A stretch of DNA of 64,000 bases from Siphonobacter sp. BAB-5405 (GCF_002872335.1 NZ_NJAG01000011.1:1-64000), one strand, 5' to 3'; positions 53,377 through 62,604 are shown, numbered from the stretch's first letter. Numbers and translations: made by a program. The notes: a model not told the origin generated them from the sequence alone.

Positions 53377-54453
53377 TTATATAGTCAGTCCAACCGTTTT
53401 CCAGGCGTTGCTAACCACCTTCTTTTCCGCTTCGCCGAACTGACTGCCCGCAATTTGTACGGTCAATTTCGCACAGTCTTTGAACTGACCCGAGGACGTC
53501 AGTTGCAGCATGGTATCGTACCAGATGCGGCCCGCCACGTCCCAGGCATTTCCGCCTAGTTCGGTAGCTACCAAAGCAAACACCCGGTTTGGAATGCCGG
53601 AGTTGATGTGTACCCCATTGTTATCGTACGGTCCGGTGTACAAGTCATTCATGTGACCAGGCTGCGGATCGGTACCCAAATCCGGATCATCGACGTAGGC
53701 TTTACCGGGATTGAGCATATCCCGGATGCCGTGACGCGTCGCGGCGGGCACCAGCACTTCCGAACCAATGGTCCAGTTCGCCGTTTTAGCCTCCTCCTGT
53801 TTCTTCCACTGTCGGATCAGAATGCCGAATACATCCGAAAAGTGCTCATTCAGAGCACCCGGCTGTCCGTAATAGGTCAGGTTACTGGTGAATGACTGAA
53901 CGCCGTGCGTCAGCTCATGCCCAACCACATCAAGCGACTGGGTAAAGCGGTTAAAGATGATGCCGTCCCCATCGCCATAGGCCATCAGCTCTCCGTTCCA
54001 GAAGGCATTGTTCATGGGCACAAAGCCGCCCCGGTAATCCGGCTCGGCTACGTGCACGGCGGAGATCAGCGTCATACCCCGGTCATCCAGGGAATTCCGC
54101 TGAAAAATGCTTTCGTAAAAATCGTAGGTATCGCCCGAGTAATCGTAGGCTTCATTGACGGCTACATCATTTCCGGCCTCCTGCCCTTCCCGCCGTACGA
54201 TGACGTTTTTCAGTCGGTCCGTCTGACGAGCATCGTAAATCACGCGATCCTTCCCCTGCTCGGCCGCAAAACTGTGGGCCCGCAAACTGGGAAAGGCCTG
54301 TGAAAACTGTCGTTCTGCCCGTAAAGCCGAAGAAATTTTCACCGTAGCCAGGGCTCTGGCCCGTACTTCTGGATTGGACGATTGCACCAGTTGATCCGTC
54401 ATATACGGCGGTACAATGCAATGAATGGAGTGACGATGCGAGCAGGTACACAT
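53377..54453 (-). CDS. Protealysin-like M4 (thermolysin family) metallopeptidase
   Basis: 358 residues from the ATG at 54453, where the protealysin-type short propeptide begins (CTCSHRHSIHCIVPPYM, with the PPL-like PPY motif); the in-frame start at 54564 adds residues without homology. Zinc site HELTH with His179, Glu180 and His183; third ligand Glu203 in ALNEHFSDVFG; catalytic-domain His282 in GVHINSGIPNR. There is no signal peptide and only the short protealysin propeptide, so it differs from secreted thermolysins, and its export route is unclear. Co-transcribed with an emfourin inhibitor downstream. Confidence 0.92.
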   Translation of the reverse strand: MCTCSHRHSIHCIVPPYMTDQLVQSSNPEVRARALATVKISSALRAERQFSQAFPSLRAHSFAAEQGKDRVIYDARQTDRLKNVIVRREGQEAGNDVAVNEAYDYSGDTYDFYESIFQRNSLDDRGMTLISAVHVAEPDYRGGFVPMNNAFWNGELMAYGDGDGIIFNRFTQSLDVVGHELTHGVQSFTSNLTYYGQPGALNEHFSDVFGILIRQWKKQEEAKTANWTIGSEVLVPAATRHGIRDMLNPGKAYVDDPDLGTDPQPGHMNDLYTGPYDNNGVHINSGIPNRVFALVATELGGNAWDVAGRIWYDTMLQLTSSGQFKDCAKLTVQIAGSQFGEAEKKVVSNAWKTVGLTI

Positions 54454-54574
54454 ACGAGCGAGGTTCTGGTTTTTTGGTCGAAACACAGGAAATGATCCAT
54501 CAAAGAGATGCTTCAAGATACCTAAAAAACCGGACCGGACGAAGCGTTGATCCGGGAAAAACAAGCCACAAAAA

Positions 54575-54620
54575 GGTCAGCGGGATACTTTCGTTGGATT
54601 GTTGAAGTACCCCGCTGACC
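54575..54620 (-). terminator. Intrinsic terminator of the RND efflux operon
   Basis: Perfect 10-bp arms GGTCAGCGGG (54575-54584) and CCCGCTGACC (54611-54620). On the minus strand the hairpin follows the RND stop by ~35 bases and runs into TTTTTG, as expected for a terminator. Confidence 0.8.
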
Positions 54621-54653
54621 GGAGAATAATTACGTCTATAAAGAGACTATTTT

Positions 54654-57600
54654 TTACTCATCGGGTAAGCCGCGTTTGCGTAAGCCGGGCCGATACGCCA
54701 GGTAAAAGACCTGCGGCAGGACAATTAGCGACAGGATCATACAGATCACCAGTCCACCCACAATCATAATTGCCAAGGGTTTCTGGATTTCGGAGCCCAT
54801 GCCGGTGGACATGGCTGCGGGTAACAAACCCGCCGATCCCATCACGGCAATCATGAAGACGGGCCGAATCCGGGAGAAAACCCCTTCCTTGATGGCTTTC
54901 TTGAGCGGGTATCCTTTCCGCAATAAATCCTTCATAACCCCGATCAGAATGATCCCATCAATGGTACCGACGCCAAATAGGATAATGAAACCAATTCCGG
55001 CCGAGATACCGAAGATCGTATTGGTAATGAACAGCGAGAGAAATCCGCCGACGAATGCAAAGGGAATCGTTACCAGCGAAATCAGCGTATCCTTCAGGTT
55101 ACCGAAATTGATGTACAGCAGGAAGAAAATCATCAGCAGGGAAATCGGTACGATGACGGCCAGTCGGCTCGTCGCTCGCTGCTGACTTTCAAACTCGCCC
55201 GCCCAGGACATCCGGTACGAATCCGGCAACTGTACCTGCTCTTGTACCCGTTGCTGAGCATCGGCGATAGTACTTCCCAAATCGCGGCCCCGCACGGAGA
55301 AGCCAATGCCAATGTAGCGGCTGCTTCCTTCCCGGTAAATAAAGGCCGGACCGGTATGAAAGGAAATATCCGCGATTTCGTACAGGGGTACTTTTGACGT
55401 ACCGCTGGCGGGTACCAGAATATTGGCGATCTCTTTTTCGGACTGCCGGAAGGGTTCCGCGTACCGAACCCGAATGTCGAACAACCGTTCGTTTTCGTAA
55501 AAATGCGAGGCCTCTTTCCCGCCAATCGCCATTTCGATGACCGACTGGGCATCGTCCATACTGACGCCGTAGCGACCCATGCGTTTTTCGTCCAGTTTAA
55601 TCCGGAGTTCGGGCGAGCCAATGTTCCGGAATACGTTTAGATCCTGCACGCCGGGCACATCTTTAATGGCATCGGCAATCTGATCGGCGGTTTTTTCGAG
55701 CTGGAATAAATCATCACCGAATACCTTGACAACCAGGGAGCTTTTCACCCCCGCTACGTATTCCTCCACGTTATCCATAATCGGCTGACTGAAGCTGAAG
55801 ATGGTTCCGGGATAGACGCTGAGTGATTTTTCCATTTCTTCCAGCAGTTCATCTTTCGAAATCTTCCGCTTCCACTCTTCTTTCGGATAGAGCTGAACGT
55901 GAAATTCCACGTTGAAGAATCCGGTCGGATCGGTACCATCATTGGGTCGGCCGGTCTGAGTGAGTACGAAACGAACTTCTTCAAACGATCGAAACTTCGC
56001 CTTCATCTCTTTCGTCAGCTTTACTGATTCTTGGAGACTGACGCTATTAGGCAACGTAGCCCGAATGTACAAGGCTCCTTCGTTCAGCTTGGGAATAAAC
56101 TCCGAGCCTAGTCGCCCGAAGCTGAGCATACAAACGGCGAACAATCCGATGAATACGGCGATGGTCGCCTTCGGCATCCGGAACGCTCCCACGAAGAGTT
56201 TGTAAATACCATTCCGGAAAAAATCGGTAATCGGGTTTTCAGGGTCCTTGATGTTTTTGCGTAACAGCACCTTACACATGGCGGGTACGTACGTCAGACT
56301 CAGCACGGCCGAGCCAATGAGGGCGTAACCGAGCGTGAAGGCCAGCGGCGTAAACATCTTGCCTTCTACTTTCTGGAAGGTAAAGATGGGCAACAGGGCC
56401 ACGATCAGGATAATCTGGGCAAAGAAGATGGATTTGGCGACCGTGCGGGCACTCTGCTTAATGATCCCGAGTTTCGAGATTTTATTAAACCGCTCCATGC
56501 CTAGTTCATGAGCCCGCCGGTCAAGCCCCACGAAGACCGTCTCCACCATTACCATCGTCCCTTCCAGCAGCAAGCCGAAATCGACGGCACCGATGGAAAT
56601 CAGGTTGGCAGGAACGCCCTGCACGCGTAGCATGATGATCGCAAACAGGAAGGCCAGCGGAATCACGGAAGCGACGATTACTGTCGTTCGCCAGTTAACC
56701 AGGAAGATAAAGACGAATACCGATATCAGTACAATCCCCTCCACGAGGTTGTGTGTTACCGTATCCACCGTCGTGGTGACCAGTTCGGAACGGTCGTGGA
56801 ACGGTTCGATTTTTACGCCCTTGGGAAGAATCCGGTTATTGAGATCCTCGATTTTCAGCTTCAGGTTATCAATGACGGCACTCGGATTTTCACCCCGCAG
56901 CATAATCACAATGCCTTCCACCAGGTCATCTTCGTCCTGCAAACCGACCTGACCCAGCCGGGGTTTCGCCGTGATGTTTACCTTGGCGACGTTCCCGACG
57001 GTTACGGGGGTACCGTTGACGTTCTCAATCAGGATGTTTTCGATGTCAGCCGTACTTTCCAGTAAACCCACACCGCGTACCGCATAAGCCTGGCTGCCCT
57101 TGGTAATGACATCGCCACCGACGTTGATGTTACTTTTGGAAACGGCTTCAAAGACATCCAGGGATGTCAGGTTGTAGTTGGCCAGTTCGACCGGGTCTAC
57201 CTGTATTTCGTAGATTTTTTCTTCCCCGCCAAAGCTGACCACCTGAGCCACGCCGGGTACCCCTACCAGCTCCCGTTCAACCACCCACTCCTGGAGAGCG
57301 GACAATTCCCGAATGGGCAAATCACCCTTGAGTACATACCGGAAAATCTCCCCCGTCGCACCGGCGGGCGGTTCAATTTCCGCTTCAGCACCCTCGGGCA
57401 TCGTAACGTTATTGATCCGATTGGAAGCGTATTGCTGGGCGTAAAAGTCATCAACCTTTTCGTCAAACAGTACGGTTACCACAGACAGCCCAAACAGCGA
57501 AACCGAGCGTACTTCGGTTTTCTTCGGGATCGTATTCATTTCCCGGGTGATGGGCAACGTAATAAATTTCTCTACCTCCTCCGCACTCCGACCGGACCAC

Positions 57601-57764
57601 TGGGTAATGATTCGAACCCGGGTGTTGGTGACGTCTGGAAAGGCTTCTATGGGCGTGTTCATGTAGCTGATAATCCCGGCACCCACCAGCAAAAAGGTCA
57701 TAAAAAAGACCAGAATGTGGTTTCTCAGGGAAAAGGCTACAATCTTTTCGACAAATTTGGACAT
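54654..57764 (-). CDS. CusA/CzcA-family heavy-metal RND efflux pump
   Basis: 1036 residues, full RND length: transmembrane segment ~15-32, large periplasmic loop, six segments ~340-550, a second periplasmic loop, and a final membrane block from ~870. In segment four DFGLLLEGTMVMVE places Asp395, Glu401 and Glu408 at the proton-relay positions of CzcA; the second acidic residue is Glu where CzcA usually has Asp. The HME type is supported by the DFG motif, but the metal (Cu/Ag or Co/Zn/Cd/Ni) cannot be read from sequence. Last gene of the operon; it starts 7 bases after the adaptor. Confidence 0.92.
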   Translation of the reverse strand: MSKFVEKIVAFSLRNHILVFFMTFLLVGAGIISYMNTPIEAFPDVTNTRVRIITQWSGRSAEEVEKFITLPITREMNTIPKKTEVRSVSLFGLSVVTVLFDEKVDDFYAQQYASNRINNVTMPEGAEAEIEPPAGATGEIFRYVLKGDLPIRELSALQEWVVERELVGVPGVAQVVSFGGEEKIYEIQVDPVELANYNLTSLDVFEAVSKSNINVGGDVITKGSQAYAVRGVGLLESTADIENILIENVNGTPVTVGNVAKVNITAKPRLGQVGLQDEDDLVEGIVIMLRGENPSAVIDNLKLKIEDLNNRILPKGVKIEPFHDRSELVTTTVDTVTHNLVEGIVLISVFVFIFLVNWRTTVIVASVIPLAFLFAIIMLRVQGVPANLISIGAVDFGLLLEGTMVMVETVFVGLDRRAHELGMERFNKISKLGIIKQSARTVAKSIFFAQIILIVALLPIFTFQKVEGKMFTPLAFTLGYALIGSAVLSLTYVPAMCKVLLRKNIKDPENPITDFFRNGIYKLFVGAFRMPKATIAVFIGLFAVCMLSFGRLGSEFIPKLNEGALYIRATLPNSVSLQESVKLTKEMKAKFRSFEEVRFVLTQTGRPNDGTDPTGFFNVEFHVQLYPKEEWKRKISKDELLEEMEKSLSVYPGTIFSFSQPIMDNVEEYVAGVKSSLVVKVFGDDLFQLEKTADQIADAIKDVPGVQDLNVFRNIGSPELRIKLDEKRMGRYGVSMDDAQSVIEMAIGGKEASHFYENERLFDIRVRYAEPFRQSEKEIANILVPASGTSKVPLYEIADISFHTGPAFIYREGSSRYIGIGFSVRGRDLGSTIADAQQRVQEQVQLPDSYRMSWAGEFESQQRATSRLAVIVPISLLMIFFLLYINFGNLKDTLISLVTIPFAFVGGFLSLFITNTIFGISAGIGFIILFGVGTIDGIILIGVMKDLLRKGYPLKKAIKEGVFSRIRPVFMIAVMGSAGLLPAAMSTGMGSEIQKPLAIMIVGGLVICMILSLIVLPQVFYLAYRPGLRKRGLPDE

Positions 57765-57771
57765 AACAGAC

Positions 57772-58893
57772 TCAGTGTGCGGCTTTAGTTTGCTTCAACT
57801 GATTATAAACCAGCAATTGATTTTTAGTCAGAATTTTATCTCCTACCCGTACGCCTCCGTGGAAGTACGTGGAGTCACTATTCTGGAACAAGGGCGTCAA
57901 ATTGACGAGTTCGAGATTGCATTCATCCTGGTACTTTACGACGAAATAGCGGTCTTCATCAAACACGACGGCCTGGGTAGGAACGGCCATGGTGGTTTCA
58001 TTACCCGTTTTTTTCACGCGAATGATGACGAACATTTCGGGCTTCAGCAGCAGGCCGGGGTTATCCAGGAAAATCTGAGCTTTCAGTACCCGCTCGTTCG
58101 GATCGAAGACATTAGAAAAACGACTGATCTTTCCGTGGAAAACGGTATTGGGGTACGCCGTTGTCGTAATCTCGACGGGCATGCCTTCTTTCACCTGTCC
58201 CAACTGACCCGTGTAGATGTTTGCCGTAACCCACACCTGCTTGAGGTCAGAAATGGTAAACAGGGCATCGGTACCCGCTTCCACCTGCTGCCCGACGACA
58301 ATGTTTTTCTCCACGACATACCCATTACTGACAGCTTTGACGACGAGTACGCCTTTTTCCAGACTACCTCCGTACAGGTTCAAAGTTTCCTGAGCTTTGA
58401 TGATGCTTTGCTTGGCCACGTCTACTTCGCTTTCGGCCACGACCAGCTCTTTTTCCGTAGCCAGTTTGTCTTCGTACATTTCCTTCACGGAAGCCAGGTT
58501 TCGTTCGGCGGTTCGCAGGGTAGCCTGAGCCGTTTTCAGATCCGTACTCAAGTTGGTCAGTTCAGAACTGCGTAGTTCGAGCATGACCTGGCCTTTTTTC
58601 ACGTAGTCGCCCAGGGCAAAATTCACTTTGCTTACGACCCCATCGATCAAAGGCACAAACCGAACGACCTTATCGGGATTGTAATTGACTTTTCCCGTCA
58701 GCGAAATTTTCTGAATGGGCGTTGTCGCCTTTACTTCAGTCGTTTGAGTGGTTACCTCCTTGGCCAGGCAATGGGTAGAATCGGCCTGGGGAACGTTTTG
58801 GGTCTGTTGCTCGGGCTTTTGGTTGCAGCTCAGCACAAGACCGCCCAACAGAGCGAGTGTCAGGCCATTAAGAGTAGCATACATTAACTTCAT
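57772..58893 (-). CDS. Periplasmic adaptor (HlyD/CusB-like) lipoprotein of the RND pump
   Basis: 373 residues. Lipobox LVLSC with Cys23, so anchored to a membrane by lipid. PLIDGVVSKVNFALGDYVKKGQVMLELRSSELTNL is the biotinyl-lipoyl half (~85-115), followed by a long alpha-helical hairpin with coiled-coil character (~115-165), the return lipoyl strand and a beta-barrel domain with VKEGMPVEITTTAYPNTVFHGKI. A DSTHC segment near the N-terminus might touch metal. It bridges the RND pump and the outer-membrane channel. Its ATG overlaps the TolC stop by four bases. Confidence 0.92.
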   Translation of the reverse strand: MKLMYATLNGLTLALLGGLVLSCNQKPEQQTQNVPQADSTHCLAKEVTTQTTEVKATTPIQKISLTGKVNYNPDKVVRFVPLIDGVVSKVNFALGDYVKKGQVMLELRSSELTNLSTDLKTAQATLRTAERNLASVKEMYEDKLATEKELVVAESEVDVAKQSIIKAQETLNLYGGSLEKGVLVVKAVSNGYVVEKNIVVGQQVEAGTDALFTISDLKQVWVTANIYTGQLGQVKEGMPVEITTTAYPNTVFHGKISRFSNVFDPNERVLKAQIFLDNPGLLLKPEMFVIIRVKKTGNETTMAVPTQAVVFDEDRYFVVKYQDECNLELVNLTPLFQNSDSTYFHGGVRVGDKILTKNQLLVYNQLKQTKAAH

Positions 58894-60185
58894 GGCAGGT
58901 CGGTTCCAGCTAAATAATTAAGTTCTTCCAAAGAATTTCTGAGATTTTTAGTCGCTTTCAGCAGCGTTTCGCGGTTGGACCGGAAGGCTTCGAAGTAGTT
59001 GAGGAATTCCAGCAGACTGATATTTTTTCGCTGGAAGTTGCGACTGATGGCCTCGCTGAGTTCCTCCAGTTCCGTCGCGTAATTGACGTCGATTCGTTCG
59101 TAGAAATCGCTAGCCCCGAGAAAGTTGGCATAGGCTTTAAACAATTGATTCTGCCAATCATTACGAGCTTCTTCCAGCTGTCGACTCGTTTTTTCGATTT
59201 CGATTTTACTCGACAGAATGTTGCCCTTGTTCCGATCGAAAACGGGAATATCTGCCGATACACCAAACCCAACGAAATCAAGCATGGTATTCCCGTTTCG
59301 ATCGTAGCCTGCCTTGAGGGTTAGATCGGGCGTTCTTTTGGCTTCCTCGTAACGGCTCTGGGCTTTGGCATAGGCTACTTCGCTCTGGGCCGCCCGCAAG
59401 CGTGGCGGATCTTCACTAACGCGTTGGCGGAAGAAAGAAAAACCTCCCTGTTTTAATGCGGTATACGCGGGCAGGACTGAGCCGTCACTAATAACCAAAT
59501 ACGTCGTTACGGGCAGGGCCATCAGCGTTTTGAGCTGCTGCTGCGAATCCTGGATTTCCTGATCCAGCTCCCGCAAATCGTCCATCAACTCCAGCTCCAG
59601 AGACTTTAACCGGAAGTACTCCGCCTTCGAAAGGTTATTATTCTGATACTGACGCTCTTGAGCCTTAAACACTTCCGACAGCACCGTTAGCTGATCCGCG
59701 AAAAGTTGTTTGGTCTGCTGATCGTACGTCAGTTCGGTAAGCAGATTGCGGAATTCGGCTTTCAGGGAAACCAGTAAGTCGAGGAAATACTGCTCCGTCC
59801 GATCCCGGTTCACCTTTTCGATGGCAACCATTTTCCGACGTTTCCCGGCGGTTAGGATGAGTTGTTCGAGATCAAAGGCAAACTGCTGGTTTCGTCCGAA
59901 GTTCTTGCCCAGGGGTGGGGAAACCTCCTGGCCCCGCGTTTGTCGCTGGGTGGCCCAAAGGTTTACCTGATCGATCCCAAAGTTGGGGTTAGGCCAGGCC
60001 TTTGCCTGCAGAATCTGAGCCTCCGCCTGGGAAATCGTCAGCTTTTCGGCAAGTAGACGCAGGTTATTCGTCAGGAATAACTGCTCGGCCTCCGCCCGGG
60101 TAATACGCATGGTATCCACCGGGACCGATTGGGCCCAACTGCTGCCTACGCTTAGTATAAAAAAGAGAAATAAGATCCGACGCAT
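58890..60185 (-). CDS. TolC-family outer-membrane channel of the RND efflux system
   Basis: 431 residues from the ATG at 60185, which starts the signal peptide (MRRILFLFFILSVGSSWAQ); an ATG at 60200 adds five residues. The remainder is two repeats of long helices (AEAEQLFLTNNLRLLAEKLTISQAEAQILQAK... and AYAKAQSRYEEAKRTPDLTLKAGY...) as in outer-membrane efflux proteins of CusC type. It overlaps the adaptor gene by four bases, so translation is probably coupled. First gene of the tripartite operon. Confidence 0.9.
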   Translation of the reverse strand: MRRILFLFFILSVGSSWAQSVPVDTMRITRAEAEQLFLTNNLRLLAEKLTISQAEAQILQAKAWPNPNFGIDQVNLWATQRQTRGQEVSPPLGKNFGRNQQFAFDLEQLILTAGKRRKMVAIEKVNRDRTEQYFLDLLVSLKAEFRNLLTELTYDQQTKQLFADQLTVLSEVFKAQERQYQNNNLSKAEYFRLKSLELELMDDLRELDQEIQDSQQQLKTLMALPVTTYLVISDGSVLPAYTALKQGGFSFFRQRVSEDPPRLRAAQSEVAYAKAQSRYEEAKRTPDLTLKAGYDRNGNTMLDFVGFGVSADIPVFDRNKGNILSSKIEIEKTSRQLEEARNDWQNQLFKAYANFLGASDFYERIDVNYATELEELSEAISRNFQRKNISLLEFLNYFEAFRSNRETLLKATKNLRNSLEELNYLAGTDLP

Positions 60186-60257
60186 AATGACCAATGACAA
60201 TTACATTGGCAAAAGTGCGAAGTCAAGATTAAGGGGAAATTAACAGAATTATTAAAA

Positions 60258-60292
60258 GTAGATTGGAAGTAGATTAGAGTTTTTTAATCTAC
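60258..60292 (-). promoter_or_regulatory. Likely response-regulator operator before the efflux operon
   Basis: On the plus strand GTAGATT occurs at 60258 and again at 60269 (11 bp apart, one helical turn, the usual spacing for OmpR-family dimers), and GTAGATTA-N8-TAATCTAC forms a dyad (60269-60292). It lies ~75-105 bases upstream of the TolC ATG. The adjacent two-component regulator is the natural candidate to bind it (inference). Confidence 0.55.
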
Positions 60293-60334
60293 GAAAAGAA
60301 TCCAGCGTTTTGTAACATCCGTACTGATTCTAGC

Positions 60335-61699
60335 TTACGATTTCTTGAAATCAACCACAAATACTGACCCTTCTCCTACGACGGATTGAAAGTTTAACAT
60401 AAAGCCATGAAGATCCAGAATACGTTGCGTTAAGTGTAAGCCCAAGCCATGGCCAGCAACCGAAGTAGTGTTTGACCCACGATAGAAAAGATCAAAAATT
60501 TTCGATTGCTCCGTCGGTTCGATCCCTCTACCCTGATCAACAATACGAATTTGTAAATTTGAAGTATAATCTAACGATACAGTGACGGGTTTTGCATCCG
60601 AAAACTTAACCGCATTCTCAATTAAATTGGTTAATACGAGTGATAGTAATACTTCATTTCCTTCAACAAGTAGCCAGTCCGTGTTTTCCTGTTCTGACGA
60701 AACTTCCACTTCGACTACCGCCGATGGATGCGTCAACTGAATTTTCCCTAACACATCCCATAAAACGTCATCCATTTGAATGGCATGAATTGGAAAATTA
60801 CGGCTGGATTCCAGTCCCGACAGGATGAGTAAGCCCTCCAGTATATCCTTTAAATGCTGAGCATCCAGCAACAGGGTTTGTAATAAAGACTGGTACTCTT
60901 CTTCACTTCGCTTCTGTTGCAGGTTTACCTGTAGCTCACCAATCAGGGCAGCCAGAGGTGTTTTTAACTCATGGGAAGCGTGTTTCAAGAAGTGTTTCTG
61001 GCTTTTTACGCTTTTTTCCAGCCGCTCCAGAAAATAATTGAACGTGGCCACGACCTGCTGCAACTCATCGTCCGTGGCTCCTTTCTGCTGGGGTAAGCGT
61101 AAGTGCAGGTTATCCGCCGAAATCGTATTGACCTGATCAATGACTTCCGTAAAAGGGTGAAACGTTCGTTTGGAGAGCCAGGCATTCAGGAGCAGGTTAA
61201 TGGCAATCCCTCCGAAAAAGAAGGTCAACATGGTGATTCCCAGGTTGGTAAGCCGGTCCTGCCCGCTTACATTAATTCCCGAAGAAATGATGATAAAATC
61301 ACCCTGATTATCCTGATAATAAATGCCCACACATTGCCGTCCATTCTGATAAAACTGTACCGACTTTGCTTGCGGTATTTCCTTTAATCGCTTCGGATTA
61401 ATCGTTACAGCCGGACCATTATCCACGAAAATCAATTTACCCGTCGTGTCGTATACCTGTACAATTTCATCCACTAATGGCACGCGGTAAATGGATTCCT
61501 GTTTGCTGTAATTTAATTTTGTCGCTTCATCTTTTTCAAAGTATACAAAGGCAGCAATTAAAGCCCGATCACTGAGTTTATTAAAAAATATGGTATCCGT
61601 ATGTTTCTTAAAGATGATATAGGTGCCTACGAAAACAATCACCAGGGTAATGGCGAAAATCAGGGTGGATTGTAACGTAAGTTTAAAACGAAGTTTCAT
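60335..61699 (-). CDS. Sensor histidine kinase, probably metal-sensing
   Basis: 454 residues: transmembrane segments ~12-30 and ~152-174 bound a ~120-residue periplasmic sensor, then HAMP (to ~230), H-box HASHELKTPLAAL with His243, N-box NLIENAVKFSDA, and ATP-lid motifs DQGRGIEPTEQSKIFDLFYRG and GHGLGLHLTQRIL. It phosphorylates the regulator encoded 48 bases upstream in the same direction. Being next to an RND heavy-metal operon, it resembles CusS/CzcS in context; the ligand is not shown. Confidence 0.93.
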   Translation of the reverse strand: MKLRFKLTLQSTLIFAITLVIVFVGTYIIFKKHTDTIFFNKLSDRALIAAFVYFEKDEATKLNYSKQESIYRVPLVDEIVQVYDTTGKLIFVDNGPAVTINPKRLKEIPQAKSVQFYQNGRQCVGIYYQDNQGDFIIISSGINVSGQDRLTNLGITMLTFFFGGIAINLLLNAWLSKRTFHPFTEVIDQVNTISADNLHLRLPQQKGATDDELQQVVATFNYFLERLEKSVKSQKHFLKHASHELKTPLAALIGELQVNLQQKRSEEEYQSLLQTLLLDAQHLKDILEGLLILSGLESSRNFPIHAIQMDDVLWDVLGKIQLTHPSAVVEVEVSSEQENTDWLLVEGNEVLLSLVLTNLIENAVKFSDAKPVTVSLDYTSNLQIRIVDQGRGIEPTEQSKIFDLFYRGSNTTSVAGHGLGLHLTQRILDLHGFMLNFQSVVGEGSVFVVDFKKS

Positions 61700-61747
61700 T
61701 CAACAAAGTCTATCTAATAGCTGTTTTCTAAACCAATAAATACCATT

Positions 61748-62437
61748 CTATTCTTCCGTATATTGTTCAAACAAATATCCTCTTCCTTTAATCGTTTGGA
61801 TGAACTTCGTATCGTACCCTTTATCCAGTTTATTTCTCAGATAGTTAATATATACATCTACTACATTAGTGTTCGTATCAAAGTTTAAATCCCAGGCTGC
61901 TTCGGCGATTTCAGCACGCGTTACTACTCTCTCTTTGTTCTGCATAAAAAACAATAAGAGTTTAAACTCACGCGGTGATAATGTAATTTCGGTTTCTCCC
62001 CGTTTCACGACATGGCGGTCCAGATTGATGCTTAAATCATGATACGTATACTGTTCAAAGTTTCCTTTTTCGAAGGATTTCCGCCGCAGCTGAGCATTGA
62101 TTCGAGCAATCAGTTCCAGAAAGTTGAAGGGCTTTCCCAGGTAATCGTCGGCCCCAGCTTCGAGTCCCTGAATCTTCTCCTCCGGCGTATTTAACGCACT
62201 CAGCATGATGATCGGAACGTTGATTTCCCGCCGCCGAATCGTTCGGCAAACATCAAATCCATCCAGATCCGGCAACATAATGTCCAGAATAATGGCATCA
62301 AATTCCTGCTGCATACACTCCTCGATGGCCTCGTAACCCTTCGTGACGTGCCGGACCTGAAACATTTTTTCCCGCAATCCTTTTTCAACAAAGGAAGCCA
62401 CCCGGCTATCATCCTCAACGAGCAGAATTTTTGACAT
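61748..62437 (-). CDS. OmpR-family response regulator of the efflux operon
   Basis: 229 residues. Receiver domain 1-120 with the acidic pair E8-D9-D10, phospho-acceptor Asp52 in LDIMLPDLDG and the conserved Lys in LGKPF. Winged-helix domain ~130-229 (SPREFKLLLFFMQNKERVVTRAEI, NVVDVYINYLRNKLD, IQTIKGRGYLF). It probably activates the efflux operon by binding the 60258-60292 repeats. It is not an NtrC-type protein, so it is not the predicted sigma-54 activator of the permease modules. Confidence 0.94.
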   Translation of the reverse strand: MSKILLVEDDSRVASFVEKGLREKMFQVRHVTKGYEAIEECMQQEFDAIILDIMLPDLDGFDVCRTIRRREINVPIIMLSALNTPEEKIQGLEAGADDYLGKPFNFLELIARINAQLRRKSFEKGNFEQYTYHDLSINLDRHVVKRGETEITLSPREFKLLLFFMQNKERVVTRAEIAEAAWDLNFDTNTNVVDVYINYLRNKLDKGYDTKFIQTIKGRGYLFEQYTEE

Positions 62438-62494
62438 AGCAGTATAAGCTGGTTACTGAAGTATCATTCATTAATGACAAAACTAGTATGCTAT

Positions 62495-62604
62495 TGTTCA
62501 AAACCGCACAGCTTACTGTTCATAACTGAGCAACCCTTTATTTATAACTACTTGTTTATCTGAGACTTAACAAACTTTAACTTTTATTGGAATACTTTTA
62601 GGGC
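62495..62604 (+). promoter_or_regulatory. Permease regulatory module 6 (divergent copy)
   Basis: Site A GTTCAAAACCGCAC (62496-62509) and site B GTTCATAACTGAGC (62518-62531), starts 22 bp apart; both are degraded forms of GTTCG-N4-CGAAC. The GG of TGGAATACTTTTAGGG is at 62589, 58 bp after site B, at the position predicted from the other five modules. The -24 box itself is weaker (GGAAT for GGCAY). The P13 ATG is 56 bp beyond the GG. Confidence 0.55.

Noticed and set aside
61748-62437. Response regulator considered as the activator of the permease modules
   Set aside because: It has an OmpR-type winged helix and no AAA+ sigma-54 interaction domain, and its position fits the RND operon instead.
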